A DNA stretch of 64,000 bases from Dryomyza anilis (taxonomy: Eukaryota > Arthropoda > Insecta > Diptera > Dryomyzidae). The translations under genes were made by a program, and so were the position numbers. The notes under the pieces are model-generated. The model was not told where the DNA came from, made no database searches, and saw only the letters and a list, made by a program, of their open reading frames with translations. Each line of letters opens with the position of its first letter. The stretch's first letter is position 1. The stretch spans positions 52,128,791-52,192,790 of the forward strand of contig OX638133.1 of the NCBI GenBank assembly GCA_951804985.1, read 5' to 3'. Of the stretch, positions 21,258 through 32,651 are shown piece by piece.

Positions 21258-21349
21258 AAACCAGGGAACTGGGTCACAGCACAATGGATATAACCCTCTC
21301 TGAGTGCTGTGGCTCTATTTTTTTTATCCCACATTAAAAAAAAACAAAA

Positions 21350-21360
21350 GTGTCTTGATG
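21350..21360 (+). repeat. Target site duplication of LOA-type LINE, right
   Basis: GTGTCTTGATG, identical to 17030-17040. The errantivirus env continues immediately after it. Confidence 0.9.
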
Positions 21361-22262
21361 ACTATTATTAAGCCGTCTGTGTCTGGGAAAACTCGTACTG
21401 TTGATGCACGGTGCATTTCGAATGATTTTTGTATGAACCACTTCGCCTTTCCTCTTTACGTGAGGCTAGTCAGCATTTCATCTAACTCGTTCTGGTCTAT
21501 AATTGTCGGGTGTAATCGTCCCTTGTATAGATCATCTATGATTGCCATTTCCATCTGCTGTTGTCCTTGAATTTCGATTAGGTTTGCATTAATTGTAGAT
21601 TGAATTTCCAAGGTATCCATCATGAATAGTAAATGACTACCTTCATTGGTTTATTTTTTCATTTATGTATTTTTGTGTTCTTATTGTTATGTTTAACACA
21701 TTTTGCAGATTTTCGACTTCCTTCAAGGAATTCAGTAAGGGTTCTGCTATCTTGTTATAATTTGATGAAATCACCGTAATTTGTCTTTTCATAATTTCGT
21801 ATGTTTTATGCTCATTATCTTCAATATTATTGAGATGTTTATAGATAGTCTCTCTTTCTTTATTTTCCATCAGTCCAAAAGCCCAGTTGAGTCCTTCGCT
21901 AATGAAATTGAGTGATCTCTTTTGTCGGTTACTCTTTATTGTGCGCTTAATCATTTCTTCATTTTTCTGTAGTGTGGCTATTATTGCCGTGGTTTCCCGT
22001 GTTGCTGCTATACATGATCTTTTTTTGCTGGGTCCGTTTACATTGGTGCTCATTTGTTCGTGATTATGTATTTGTTTGTCAGCTCCAGGAAATCGTTCAG
22101 TTGTAGCGGTTTAAATTTAGCTATTATCGTCCATTCATCGTTGTAGAACAAAGCATCAGTTGTCTTCTCAAAGAATAATATTGTATCATTAATTGATGTC
22201 TGTGTGATGTTGACTTCTTCATTGGCTGCCAGCATCAGGACCAGTGTGACAATTCTAATCAT
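21361..22262 (-). pseudogene. Errantivirus env, N-terminal part, copy A
   Basis: Minus strand. It starts at 22262 with a hydrophobic signal-like N-terminus (MIRIVTLVLMLAANEE), shifts frame near 22053, and contains a furin-type cleavage site 'NRQKR' followed by a glycine-containing fusion-peptide-like stretch ('SLNFISEGLNWAFG'). The downstream heptad-like segment stops at 21643. Separated from its C-terminal half by the LINE. Confidence 0.8.
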
Positions 22263-23465
22263 TATATTGGTTTCGCTCTTTATTGCCTATCGTAAAGAGA
22301 AAGAGAAGAAATTCAATTTTTTTACATATTTAAATGGAATCCTTGATCATATCATATAGTTTTCTTATAAATATTTCTTATTTTACCTTAATACATCCTG
22401 TTAAGGCTATGACCATCATTATACCGTAATTAGTTATAATAGTTAATATACATATGTGTCAACATGTACTATATGATTTTGTTTAGAAACATATATGTGT
22501 GGATATGTTTCTGCATTTTTGCAATACAAATTGTTTTATTTAGAGTCCCAGTAGTACATGGTTAAATGCAAATCATATTCAACAATACTTAGCTATCTAC
22601 TCATGCACTAACTAATAATTTTTTTAAGTGTTAAGAAATAAGCGCGCGCGATTTTTTTAGCATTACATAAATGTGTTTGCTATATTAAGAAGTAGTAATA
22701 TTTAATTTTGTACATCTCAATTGTACTTATTTATTTTCATTACCGTGTAATGATGAATTTAAAACGTTTGTTAGTTTGCTATATTAATGCATATCTGCAT
22801 TAATATATTTAGTTTCATGAATGAAAATTGTGTTAATGATAAAAAATATTAGGCAGTTTTGTCGCTGCACTACCGTATCTCGTTTCAGTTCTAGTACGTT
22901 AGTGGATTCTGCCTGTAAATTGCTGAAGTGCATTTAATCCGTTGGCATATGAATATATTCAAGCCTTCTATGTTAATATGAGCTGAGAGCATTGCGCTCT
23001 ATGCGCAATGAACTTGTTTGTTTAAAATGCCATTGAGGTAGTTACTGACCTATCGCAATTTTAATGTCAACGTAATTTGTATACCTTGCAAATTCGTACC
23101 TCAAATAATAATTTGATTTTGTTATTTGTTTATATTCAATGCTAGTCATCTTCAATTAATACATAACTATTTTCTCTGCGATTTGTATTTTGGCAATATT
23201 ACATGACATTTTTTGGATTTTATAAATTATTTAAAAATAATGTATTTAATATCTACATTTAAAAAAAAATATAGTTTTTCTCTATTCTTTATTTATTTTG
23301 TAGTTTCAATTTAATTTCAATATGTAATAATTAGCTATTCTGTCCTGCACTAACAATTTGACTTTATTTCAATGATGTTAAAAATTATTGGTTCTTGATG
23401 CAGACAGTGTTTATTTAATTCTACATAACTATACTGTTGTAAGCTTTTAACAAATTATTATGAAA
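22263..23465 (-). other. Non-coding pol-env spacer, copy A
   Basis: About 1.2 kb without coding sense between integrase and env. It is conserved in copy B at 30363-31560. It contains two strong hairpins: ATATTAATGCA / TGCATTAATAT (22781-22806) and CATTGCGC / GCGCAATG (22990-23010). In most errantiviruses pol and env abut or overlap, so the spacer may be an old insertion or an env-splicing region. Confidence 0.6.
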
Positions 23466-24245
23466 TTATTTCCCTTTACCCTTGATACAAATCTCAGTTG
23501 TTACAGGGCTTATTATTGAAAGTACCTCGTAGGGTCCCACCCAGACTGGTGAAAATTTATTTTTCCTATTTTGATTTTTTAGTAAAATTTTATCGCCTAC
23601 TTTGAGTATTATTGGGTGTACTGAGCTATCATAGCTTTGCTTAGATTTTTCTTTGGCTCTGGCTTGATTTTGTCGCTCGATTTCGTGTGTGCGTTGAATT
23701 TGGTATTTTAATAGCTTGTTGCTATCATCGGTATTATATACTGGTGAGCATTTGCGTTTAAGATTGGTTGGCATTTCAAAATCGTAACCGTATAAAGTAC
23801 GGAAAGGCGTTTGCCCGGTGGACATATGCATTGTTTTATTGTGTACATGCATTGCTGTATTTAACCACTGGTCCCAGTTTGATCCATCCTCTTTCGCAAA
23901 ACCTCGTAAATACTCTGCTAATGGTCGGTGGCTTCGTTCCAAAGAGCCGTTGGCCTGTGGATGATATGACGTGTCCGAAAATAATTTTGAAACAAAATTC
24001 GAACCATTGTCGGTTATCAATACTTTTGGTATGTTATGTCTTGTAATAATTTCGTCGTAAAATGCTTTTGCTACAGTGCTTGCTTCTGCGTCTGGGATAG
24101 CTACGCAGCACATATATTTTGAAAAATCATCTTGAAAAGTTAATATATATTTATTTCCAGATATAGTTTCCGGTAAAACACCTACAAGATCCATGTATAC
24201 TTTATCGAATGGTCGTACAGGCGTATCAGTTAAAACCATTGGCAT
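23466..24245 (-). pseudogene. Errantivirus integrase, copy A, core shortened
   Basis: A 259-codon minus-strand frame. It contains the first catalytic Asp ('VYMDLVGVLPE'), the second ('VLITDNGSNFVS') and the Glu ('HPQANGSLERSHRPL'), then the C-terminal domain ('LKVGDKILLKNQN', 'WVGPYEVLSI'). Only 23 residues lie between the second Asp and the Glu, where retroviral integrases have 35, so about 12 codons have been lost from the core. The same deletion is present in copy B. The N-terminal zinc region upstream (24246-24500) is in broken frames. Confidence 0.85.
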
Positions 24246-24599
24246 TTTAGTAAGCCTAGAACTTTTATTTACTTAACATTTTTGACAATTCTTAACGTAA
24301 TCTTTTATTTGTTTCTGCATACCTTTCCACTTAAATTGTTTTCTGATTCTAAAATATGTTTTCACTGCGCCCTGGTGACCCCCTAATGCTGAGTCATGAA
24401 AGTCTTTTATAACAATTTTAATTTCCTGTGGGACAGTTAATAGTAGACTTGAGTTTAATTCGTTCTTGGTGTCTGTTGTTATTTCATCCAGTGCTGGCTC
24501 ACTTGTTTTTTGGTTTTTGAAATTTGATTATCTAATTTATTCTGTGTGGTCTTAGACCGTGTTTGGACCGCAGTAATATCTGGTTCTGGTTCTACTTAA

Positions 24600-25780
24600 A
24601 GCATCTGCGTTCAAATTCTGTTTACCTGGTTTGTAAGATATTTCGTAATCATATTCTGATAATTTATGCCTAAACGGGCTAACCTTGATGTCTGATCTTT
24701 GAGATTTGCTGTGCTACGTAATGGTTGATGATCTGTATAAATTTGAAAATGTCGGCCTAGAAGATAAGCTCTAAAATTTTTCGTTGTCCAGACTATAGCT
24801 AAAAATTCCTTTTCAATGGTGGAGTAATTTTTTCTGCTCCATTTAATGCCCTACTAGCAAATGCTATTGGTCGGTCGCTCCCTACTTTGCCTTGTGACAG
24901 TACCGCACCTATTGCTTCGTTACTTGCATCTGTTGTAAGTAAAAAAGGGTTTGTAAAATCTGGATATGCGAGAATGGGTGGTGAAATTATTGATTCTTTT
25001 AGTTTAATAAATGAATTTTGACAATCATCGGTCCAAGTGAATTTAATATCCTTTCTAAGTAACTTATTAATTGGTAATGATAATTTTTCCATATTGTTTA
25101 TAAATTTTCTGTAATAATTAATTAATCCCAAAAACGCTTGTACTTCTTTTTTATTTCTTGGTACCGGAATATTTTTCACGCATTGAACCTTTGAGGGGTC
25201 TGGCAGAGCACCTAGTTCCGAACATTTATGTCCTAAATAGACAACTTCGCGACGCAAAAACAGACATTTTTCTGTATTTAATTTTAGATTGTGTTCCCTT
25301 AATTTCTGCAATACTCTACTCAACCTAACCTCATGTTCAGCTAAATTCTTTCCGTACACCACTATATCATCAAAATAAACAAAGCAATCCATACCCTGTA
25401 AACCTATTAATATGTGATTCATTATTCTTTGGAAAGTGGCTGGAGCCTCTGTTAAACCAAAAGGCATTCTGTTAAACTCGAAATGACCAAGACCTGTACT
25501 AAAAGCTGTTTTTTTCCTTATGCCCTTCTTCAACTAGTATCTGATGATAACCACTTGCCAAGTCTAAAGTTGAAAAATAGCGACTGCGACCTAATTGGTC
25601 TAATATTTCGTCTTTTCGAGGAATCGGAAATACTTGTTTTATTGTCACATCCTTTAATTTACGGAAATCTATAACTAGCCTCCACTTTTTGTTACCGTTC
25701 TTGCCGCTCTTCTTAGAAACTAGCAACATCGGTGAATTCCAGGGTGATATGCTTGGCGATATAATGCCGTCATCCAACAT
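24600..25780 (-). pseudogene. Errantivirus reverse transcriptase/RNase H, copy A
   Basis: Minus strand. 25780-25499 reads 'LDDGIISPSISPWNSPMLLV' and 'STLDLASGYHQI' (catalytic Asp). A frameshift in an A-run near 25515 is followed by 25533-24799 with 'RMPFGLTEAPATFQR', 'FVYFDDIVVYG' (catalytic pair), 'LGHKCSE' and RNase H 'TTDASNEAIGAVLSQG'. A second frameshift near 24830 precedes '[12 protein letters not shown]' and the rest of RNase H. The same A-run frameshift exists in copy B, so it predates the duplication. Confidence 0.85.
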
Positions 25781-26149
25781 TTTATTAACGTGTCTGTTGA
25801 TTTCATCTCTATGAGTGTGTGGTAATTTGTATTGCTTTCGGTTTACCGGTGGCTGATTCCAGGCGTGTATGTTAATTCATCTCCGTGTATGTTAATTCAT
25901 CTCCGTCTAAATGAAAAACATCATGATACGAAATTCACAGATTTTGTAAAAATGTAATTTCGTCTTTATTCAAGGTTTCATCAATTTTTATTTCCTCTAA
26001 TTGTTAATTCTGTTTGTAATGTTTACTGAATTTATGCTATTTATTGTAGAATTATTGGTATCCGATTCCTTATACTGATTGAAATTCTTTTTCTGTAGCA
26101 TTTAATACGGACACAAACTCTATTTTCTAACATTCGATATGCTTTCGCC

Positions 26150-26770
26150 CAAATATACTTATGGACAAATTTCTTGTTTACGTATTAAGACGATTGGAAT
26201 TTTTGTTTTTAAACGTAATGATACTATCTTTGCGGTTCTAGATTCTACTTTTAATTCCTGATTTAAACAAATATTTTCCATATCTGCCCGTGTCCTCATG
26301 GGTAGTTGTATAGTATTGTGTTTATCTTTATCATGAAATACTAACTTCTTATCTATGGCGTTTATTATGGACCTATTCCATATATTATCTCGTCCTATTA
26401 TACCATCAGTGGGTATATCTTGTTCAAAATCCGCATGTAGTGGCTTTTGAACAAGATATCTTTAAACAGAACCACTCTATACTATTGTGCTAAATATTTA
26501 TTGTCCCTAAAGTCCTTACGCATCCTCCAAACGCACCACTAAAGTCCTTCTGAGTTTTTTTTTATCAAAACCCGGAAGTCGTGTTATCGCCCCCTCCTTT
26601 ACTATGCTAGCATCTGCTCCCGAATCTACCAGTAATATGAGTTTTCCATTTTTAGCATCCTCACAAGGTACTTCAATGAAAACATCACTTACATTAGGTA
26701 GTTTGAAACAGTCACTCTGTCTACTGCATATTATACGATTCCTTCTTTTACTAAACCCACTCATATGACA
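26150..26770 (-). pseudogene. Errantivirus protease region, copy A
   Basis: Minus strand 26764-26516 contains 'LILLVDSGADASIVKEG', the aspartic protease active site (Asp-Ser-Gly-Ala). A frameshift then follows near 26560. The flap/end motif 'GIIGRDNIWN' lies further on in another frame (about 26375-26405). A small local duplication ('GCTTTTGAACAAGATAT'-like) disturbs 26420-26460. Confidence 0.75.
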
Positions 26771-26850
26771 TCTAATTTTCTTATCATATTCTGTTACGAA
26801 CTTCTCAAAACTTTTTGATATTCTTGATAATATGTTTTTTACTCTATACC

Positions 26851-27426
26851 CTACTGCTTCATCTCCAAAGGTTCATCTTCCTTATTCTTTTCATATTCTG
26901 CTAATTTTATTATTTTGTTCCCTACTGTAATCGACACAATACCTATAAAATGTATTATATAAACTAATATTCCTACTACTGCATTACAAACCAAACACGG
27001 TGGCTCAACATATGTATCAACGGTCACTCCTGACGTTTGATGAACAATATTTTCACCTACGTTTTTTTGGCTGTTGTTTGAAGCTGCGGCAGCAAATGTG
27101 ATCACAGTCTCCTTTGGCGTATGATCCACTATTTCTACCTTTGACGTAAGTTTACTAATATTAACGGGACCCCAGCTTACTGGCCTTGACTGGGCCCCTG
27201 GTAGTTTCCCTTATTGTGAGTGTTATTACCGTTTGTCACAAAATTCTTCTTGACGTGTCAATCCGCTATCATATGGCCGACTTGACCACACATGCCCTAT
27301 TATTTCTGTATGTCCTATTAGGCCCATTATAGTTATTACTGTTGTTATTTCTAAACGGATTATTATTTCTATTATTTTCATTTCCATTATAAGTATTATT
27401 ATTTATATTATTACGAGTATTGCTGT
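26851..27426 (-). pseudogene. Gag end and gag-pol linker with membrane segment, copy A
   Basis: 27129-26851 encodes a linker with a hydrophobic stretch 'AVVGILVYIIHFIGIVSI' between gag and protease. Further upstream (27190-27426) only the Asn-rich end of gag is left ('NNRNNNPFRNNN'-type codons), and it abuts the LTR at 27427. Capsid, zinc knuckles and leader are all missing compared with copy B. Confidence 0.65.
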
Positions 27427-28042
27427 TGTTGTATGTTTAAATGTCCTTCTACTAGGACTTTAACTTGATCCTATTCATACTTACTGAGTCCTTTTTACTT
27501 TCTTTATATTATTTAAAACATATTTTATTATATATTATTTTTTACTTTAAGACACTTTATTTCGCTTTAAAAGTTGGTTACACTTATACTTAACATTTAG
27601 TTGTAGACACTTCAGCTTATCGAAAACAATTGATTCTTAGTCTATACTTAACTTCTACTTAACACCTCGTATTCTTATTATTTCACAATAAATTGAGTAA
27701 TTTCATCATGCTAAAATAACTTAGTCAGCGTATTTATAATTTCACAATAAATTGAGTACTTTCATCATTCTAAAATAACTAAGTCAGCATTTATTTGTGT
27801 GATCTGAGTGACCTATTTAACGTGGGCGTGTATACCTGTGCTATGTTAAGCGGTGTGCGCCAAGACAATTAAATGCTGTTTGTGTTTAACATGCATAATG
27901 CTTAACCCTAAAAGTATGCCATAAAGAAAAATATACTGGTTATGTTATATTGTGGATCATAAGCACGCTGTAAGTACCACGTTTATGATACACAACAGTG
28001 GATCATATGTAAGCTGTGAACTCTACGATTATGATACACAAC
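27427..28042 (-). repeat. Errantivirus LTR, shared between copies A and B
   Basis: 616-bp LTR, about 95% or more similar by eye to 38160-38770. One insertion-like difference is the AT-rich stretch near 27515-27540. In minus-strand sense it starts TGTTGTGTATCATAATC and sits directly downstream of a polypurine tract (AATTAGGGGGGAGG, 28043-28060), as the 3' LTR of copy B. On its other side it touches gag of copy A. U3 contains two 46-bp direct repeats (TGATACACAAC ends) and two 59-bp direct repeats (TTCACAATAAATTGAGTA). Confidence 0.85.
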
Positions 28043-28288
28043 GTACCTCCCCCCTAATTGAAAGAAAAAAAAATATTATTATTAAGAAGAATAATAGTTT
28101 TTTTTTTTCTTTTGTATTATTTTAATTATTTCTGAAGAGAAAATTATTATTAAAAAGAATAATAATTTTTTCTTTTTACATTGTTTTATGTGGTATAAAT
28201 TACGTTAAGTTCTATTAGTTATGAAGTTATGATCTTTACTTATATAATATTTAATGGATATTAGTAAATTAAGGGTTGTAATTTCCAG

Positions 28289-28690
28289 TTATATATAATA
28301 AAAACCTGGTCCCGATGTTTTCGTTGCTGACTGCTGCTGTTCTGCGGTAGTAGTTCGATGCGTTGTTGTTGTTTCTGACGTATTGGCTTCTATTTCATGT
28401 GACTTCGTTCGTTGACTTGCTATGGATGTTGTGGTGTTTGGTTTCTGCGTTGTTGATTTCCGCAATGACCCGATTTTTTCGAGTGGCGATTTCTTGCTGG
28501 GAAATGTATTTGACACCATTTCAAGGTTTTCCTTAGGCGCTTCTACATCTACTGTTGCTATTGGTGATTTATTTGTATTAAATTCATCGGCTTTTATTGT
28601 TGCTTTATTTTTAATTGTCGAGTAGTAATGTATGTATAATACATATGCTGCTATTATTATTAATATCAGCATTAATATGCCGTAAGACAT
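28289..28690 (-). pseudogene. Errantivirus env membrane anchor and cytoplasmic tail, copy B
   Basis: Minus strand, 133 codons. It begins with a strong transmembrane helix ('GILMLILIIIAAYVLYIHYY') and continues with a Ser/Thr/Lys-rich tail. It is the natural C-terminus of the env read from 29876, separated by stops and frame changes at 28700-28812. It is not a free-standing gene. Confidence 0.7.
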
Positions 28691-28811
28691 ACCGGTTTTC
28701 GTTATTTCATTTTGACAATTAAGTAATTATTTGCGTTCCTGGTTATCAGTTAATTGTAGTAATATTTCGTCGAAATCACGATGCCCATCTCTTAATGCTG
28801 CTCCAATGCGA

Positions 28812-30362
28812 TTAATGCGACACCAAGATCGGTAACGATGTTTGTGATATATTTGAATATGATAATGATGACCAATTGCCTTGTAAATTTTCTATCATAA
28901 CCGTATGTTCTTCCTTCTTGTATGTTATATTCCTAATGCTTTGATGTGCAAACTCGTATGACAGTATCATTTCTTTGTTGTGTATGTTGCAAGCTTCATT
29001 TATGGACATCCAACCCAGGCCGGATAGTGTCAATGTGGCTATATTTGACCCACAAACTGCTTCGAAAAAGGCTGGTGTATTGAATTTATACAACCATGTG
29101 TTTGGTGTCCATAGTTTAACTACTAGGCCAGAACTCCTTTTTATTGCAACATGTTCACAGGTATCTTTAATATCTGTTCTGTGTTGAATCAGTGTGTTGC
29201 TAGTTGTTAGCATGGTTCCTGGACGTTTGCATAGTGTAATTTCTTTGTCCGTATGTTCGCTAACCAAAATGCATTTGCTGTGATCTTCATTCGTTAGACC
29301 TATGTATTTGCTCCGGTCTTCTGCTTCTGATATGTAGTCATATGTTGTTTTAACCAATGCATCCCATTCTTCATTAATATTTGTGGGTATTGGGTAAATT
29401 CTATATAATGTGAACAACAAATCATCAGGTAGTGGTGTCTTGATGACTATTATTAGGCCGTCTGTGTCTGGGAAAACTCGTACTGTTGATGCACGGTGCA
29501 TTTCGAATGATTTTTGTATGAACCACTTCGCCTTTCCTCTTAACGTGAGGCTAGTCAGCATTTCATCTAACTCGCTCTGGTCTATAATTGTCGGGTGTAA
29601 TCGTCCCTTGTATAGATCATCTATGATTGCCATTTCCATCTGCTGTTGTCCTTGAATTTCGATTAGGTTTGCATTAATTGTAGATTGAATTTCCAAGGTA
29701 TCCATCATGAATAGTAAATGACTAAATTGTTGGTTTATTTTTTCATTTATGTATTTTTGAGTTCTTATTGTTATGTTTAACACATTTTGCAGCTTTTCGA
29801 CTTCCTTCAAGGAATTCAGTAAGGGTTCTGCTATTTTGTTATAATTTGATGAAATCACCGTAATTTGTCTTTTCATAATTTCGTATGTTTTATGTTCATT
29901 TTCATCAATATTATTCTGGTGTTTATAGATAGTTTATCTTTCATTATTGTCCATCAGTCCAAAAGCCCAGTTGAGTCCTTCGCCAATGAAATTGAGTGAT
30001 CTCTTTTGACGATTACTCTTTATTGTACGCTTAATTATTTCTTCATTTTTCTGTAGTGTGGCTATTATTGCCATGGTTTCCCGTGTTGCTGCTAAACACG
30101 ATCTTTTTATGCTGGGTCCGTTTACATTGGAGCTCATTTGTTCGCACATTGTATTTGCCGTGATTATGTATTTGTTTGTCAGCTCCAGGAAATCGTTCAG
30201 TTGTAGCGGTTTAAATTTAGCTATTATCGTCCATTCATCGTTGTAGAACAAAGCATCAGTTGTCTTCTCAAAGAATAATCTTGTATCATTAATTGATGTC
30301 TGTGTGATGTTGACTGCTTCATTGGCTGCCAGCATCAGGACCAGTGTGACAATTCTAATCAT
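28812..30362 (-). pseudogene. Errantivirus env (F-like glycoprotein), copy B
   Basis: Minus strand. The signal peptide starts at 30362. A furin-type site ('NRQKR') is followed by the fusion-peptide-like 'SLNFIGEGLNWAFG', and a stop at 29934 breaks the frame. It resumes at 29876 for 354 codons with a long heptad-rich segment and the Cys-containing ectodomain up to 28812, where a frame break precedes the membrane anchor. The layout matches F-type envelope proteins of insect errantiviruses. At least two lesions prevent expression of a whole protein. Confidence 0.85.
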
Positions 30363-31560
30363 TATATTGGTTTCGCTCTTTATTGCCTATCGTAAAGAGA
30401 AAGAGAGGAAATTCCATTTTTTTTTGTTTTTTACATATTTAATGGAATCCTTGATCATATCATATAATTTTTTTATAAATATTTCTTATTTTACCTTACT
30501 ACATCCTGTTAAGGCTATGGCCATAATTATACCTTAATTAGTTGTAATAGTTAATTTACTTATGTGTCAACATGTACTATATGATATATGTTTGGATATA
30601 TTTCTGCATTTTTGCAATACAAATTGTTTTATTTAGAGTCCCAGTAGTACATGGTTAAATGCTAGTCATATTCAACAATACTTAGCTATTTACTCATGCA
30701 CTAACTAATCATTTTTTTAAGTATTAAGAAATAAGCGCGCGCGACTTCTTAGCATTACATAAATGTATTTTCTATATTAAGTTGTTAAATATTTAATTTT
30801 GTACATCTCAATTGTACTTATTTATTTTCATTACCGTGGAATGATGAATTTAAAACGTTTGATAGTTTGTTAGTTTGCTATATTAATGCATATCTGCATT
30901 AATATATTTAGTTTCATGAATGAAAATTGTGTTAATGATAAAAAATATTAGGCAGTTTTGTCGCTGCACTACCGTATCTCGTTTCAGTTCTAGTACGTTA
31001 GTGGATTCTGCCTGTAAATTGCTGAAGTGCATTTAATCCGTTGGCATATGAATATATTCAAGCCTTCTATGTTAATATGAGCTGAGAGCATTGCGCTCTA
31101 TGCGCAATGAACTTGTTTGTTTAAAATGCTATTGAGGTAGTTACTGACATATCGCAATTTTAATGTCAACGTAATTTGTATACCTTGCAAATTCGTACCT
31201 CAAATAATAATTTGATTTTGTTATTTGTTTATATTCAATGCTAGTCATCTTCAATTAATACATAGCTATTTTCTCTGCGATTTGTATTTTGGCAATATTA
31301 CATGACATTTTTTGGATTTTATAAATTATTTAAAAATAATGTATTTAATATCTACATTTAAAAAAATATATAGTTTTTCTCTATTCTTTATTTATTTTGT
31401 AGTTTCAATTTAATTTCAATATGTAATAATTAGCTATTCTGTCCTGCACTAACAATTTGACTTTATTTCAATGATGTTAAAAATTATTGGTTCTTGATGC
31501 AGACAGTGTTTATTTAATTCTACATAACTATACTGTTGTAAGCTTTTAACAAATTATTAT
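30363..31560 (-). other. Non-coding pol-env spacer, copy B
   Basis: Counterpart of 22263-23465, nearly identical over most of its length and with the same two hairpins (about 30882-30907 and 31089-31109). A CG-alternating run (GCGCGCGC) is present in both near 22643 and 30736. Confidence 0.6.
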
Positions 31561-32344
31561 GAAATTATTTCCCTTTACCCTTGATACAAATCTCAGTTGT
31601 TACAGGGCTTATTATTGAAAGTACCTCGTAGGGTCCCACCCAGACTGGTGAAAATTTATTTTTCCTATTTTGATTTTTTAGTAAAATTTTATCGCCTACT
31701 TTGAGTATTATTGGGTGTACTGAGCTATCATAGCTTTACTTAGATTTTTCTTTGGCTCTGGCTTGATTTTGTCGCTCGATTTCGTGTGTGCGTTGAATTT
31801 GGTATTTTAATAGCTTGTTGCTATCATCGGTATTATATACTGGTGAGCATTTGCGTTTAAGATTGGTTGGCATTTCAAAATCGTAACCGTATAAAGTACG
31901 GAAAGGCGTTTGTCCGGTGGACATATGCATTGTTTTATTGTGTACATGCATTGCTGTATTTAACCACTGGTCCCAGTTTGATCCATCCTCTTTCGCAAAA
32001 CCTAGTAAATACTCTGCTAATGGTCGGTGGCTTCGTTCCAAAGAGCCGTTGGCCTGTGGATGATATGACGTGTCCGAAAATAATTTTGAAACAAAATTCG
32101 AACCATTGTCGGTTATCAATACTTTTGGTATGTTATGTCTTGTAATAATTTCGTCGTAAAATGCTTTTGCTACAGTGCTTGCTTCTGCGTCTGGGATAGC
32201 TACGCAGCACATATATTTTGAAAAATCATCTTGAAAAGTTAATATATATTTATTTCCAGATATAGTTTCCGGTAAAACACCTACAAGATCCATGTATACT
32301 TTATCGAATGGTCGTACAGGCGTATCAGTTAAAACCATTGGCAT
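31561..32344 (-). pseudogene. Errantivirus integrase, copy B, shortened core and extra stop
   Basis: The same domain order and the same 23-residue Asp-to-Glu spacing as copy A. In addition, a single base change at 31738 turns the Gln codon found in copy A into TAA (31736-31738), cutting off the C-terminal domain, whose sequence is otherwise kept to about 31570. Confidence 0.88.
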
Positions 32345-32651
32345 TTTAGTAAGCCTAGAACTTTTATTTACTTAACATTTTTGACCTATTCTTAACGTAA
32401 TCTTTTATTTGTTTCTGCATACCTTTCCACTTAAATTGTTTTCTGATTCTAAAATATGTTTTCACTGCGCCCTGGTGACCCCCTAATGCTGAGTCATGAA
32501 AGTCTTTTATAACAATTTTAATTTCCTCTGGGTCAGTTAATAGTAGACTTGAGTTTAATTCGTTCTTGGTGTCTGTTGTTATTTCATCCAGTGCTGGCTC
32601 ACTTGTTTTTTGGTTTTTGAAATTTGATTATCTAATTTATTCTGTGTGGTC

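Larger units (their letters stand above)
17041..21349 (+). mobile_element. LOA-type non-LTR retrotransposon inserted in env of copy A
   Basis: The plus-strand element has ORF1, an AP-like endonuclease, reverse transcriptase, RNase H, a Cys-rich tail, a short 3' UTR and an A-rich end. It is flanked by a perfect 11-bp target duplication GTGTCTTGATG (17030-17040 and 21350-21360). Copy B of the provirus carries the same site uninterrupted near 29437, which proves this is an insertion. The endonuclease motif style and the presence of RNase H point to the LOA/Bilbo group within the I/LOA lineage. It is probably 5' truncated, since ORF1 starts right at the junction. Confidence 0.85.
16386..27426 (-). 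mobile_element. Errantivirus-like provirus, copy A (partial, no 3' LTR, gag truncated)
   Basis: Minus-strand order gag (end only), gag-pol linker with membrane segment, protease, RT, RNase H, integrase, 1.2-kb spacer, env. It closely matches copy B (28043-38159), including a shared integrase deletion and a shared RT frameshift. The 3' LTR and env anchor are replaced by a mariner fragment at 16.3 kb. The env frame is split by a LINE at 17041-21349. At the other end the Asn-rich gag sequence joins the LTR at 27427 directly; leader and most of gag are absent. This is an old, inactive endogenous copy of an insect retrovirus-like element (Ty3/gypsy, errantivirus group). Confidence 0.85.

Noticed and set aside
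28289..28690. Stand-alone small membrane protein gene
   Set aside because: Position, membrane helix and strand show it is the C-terminal end of the errantivirus env separated by frame breaks.
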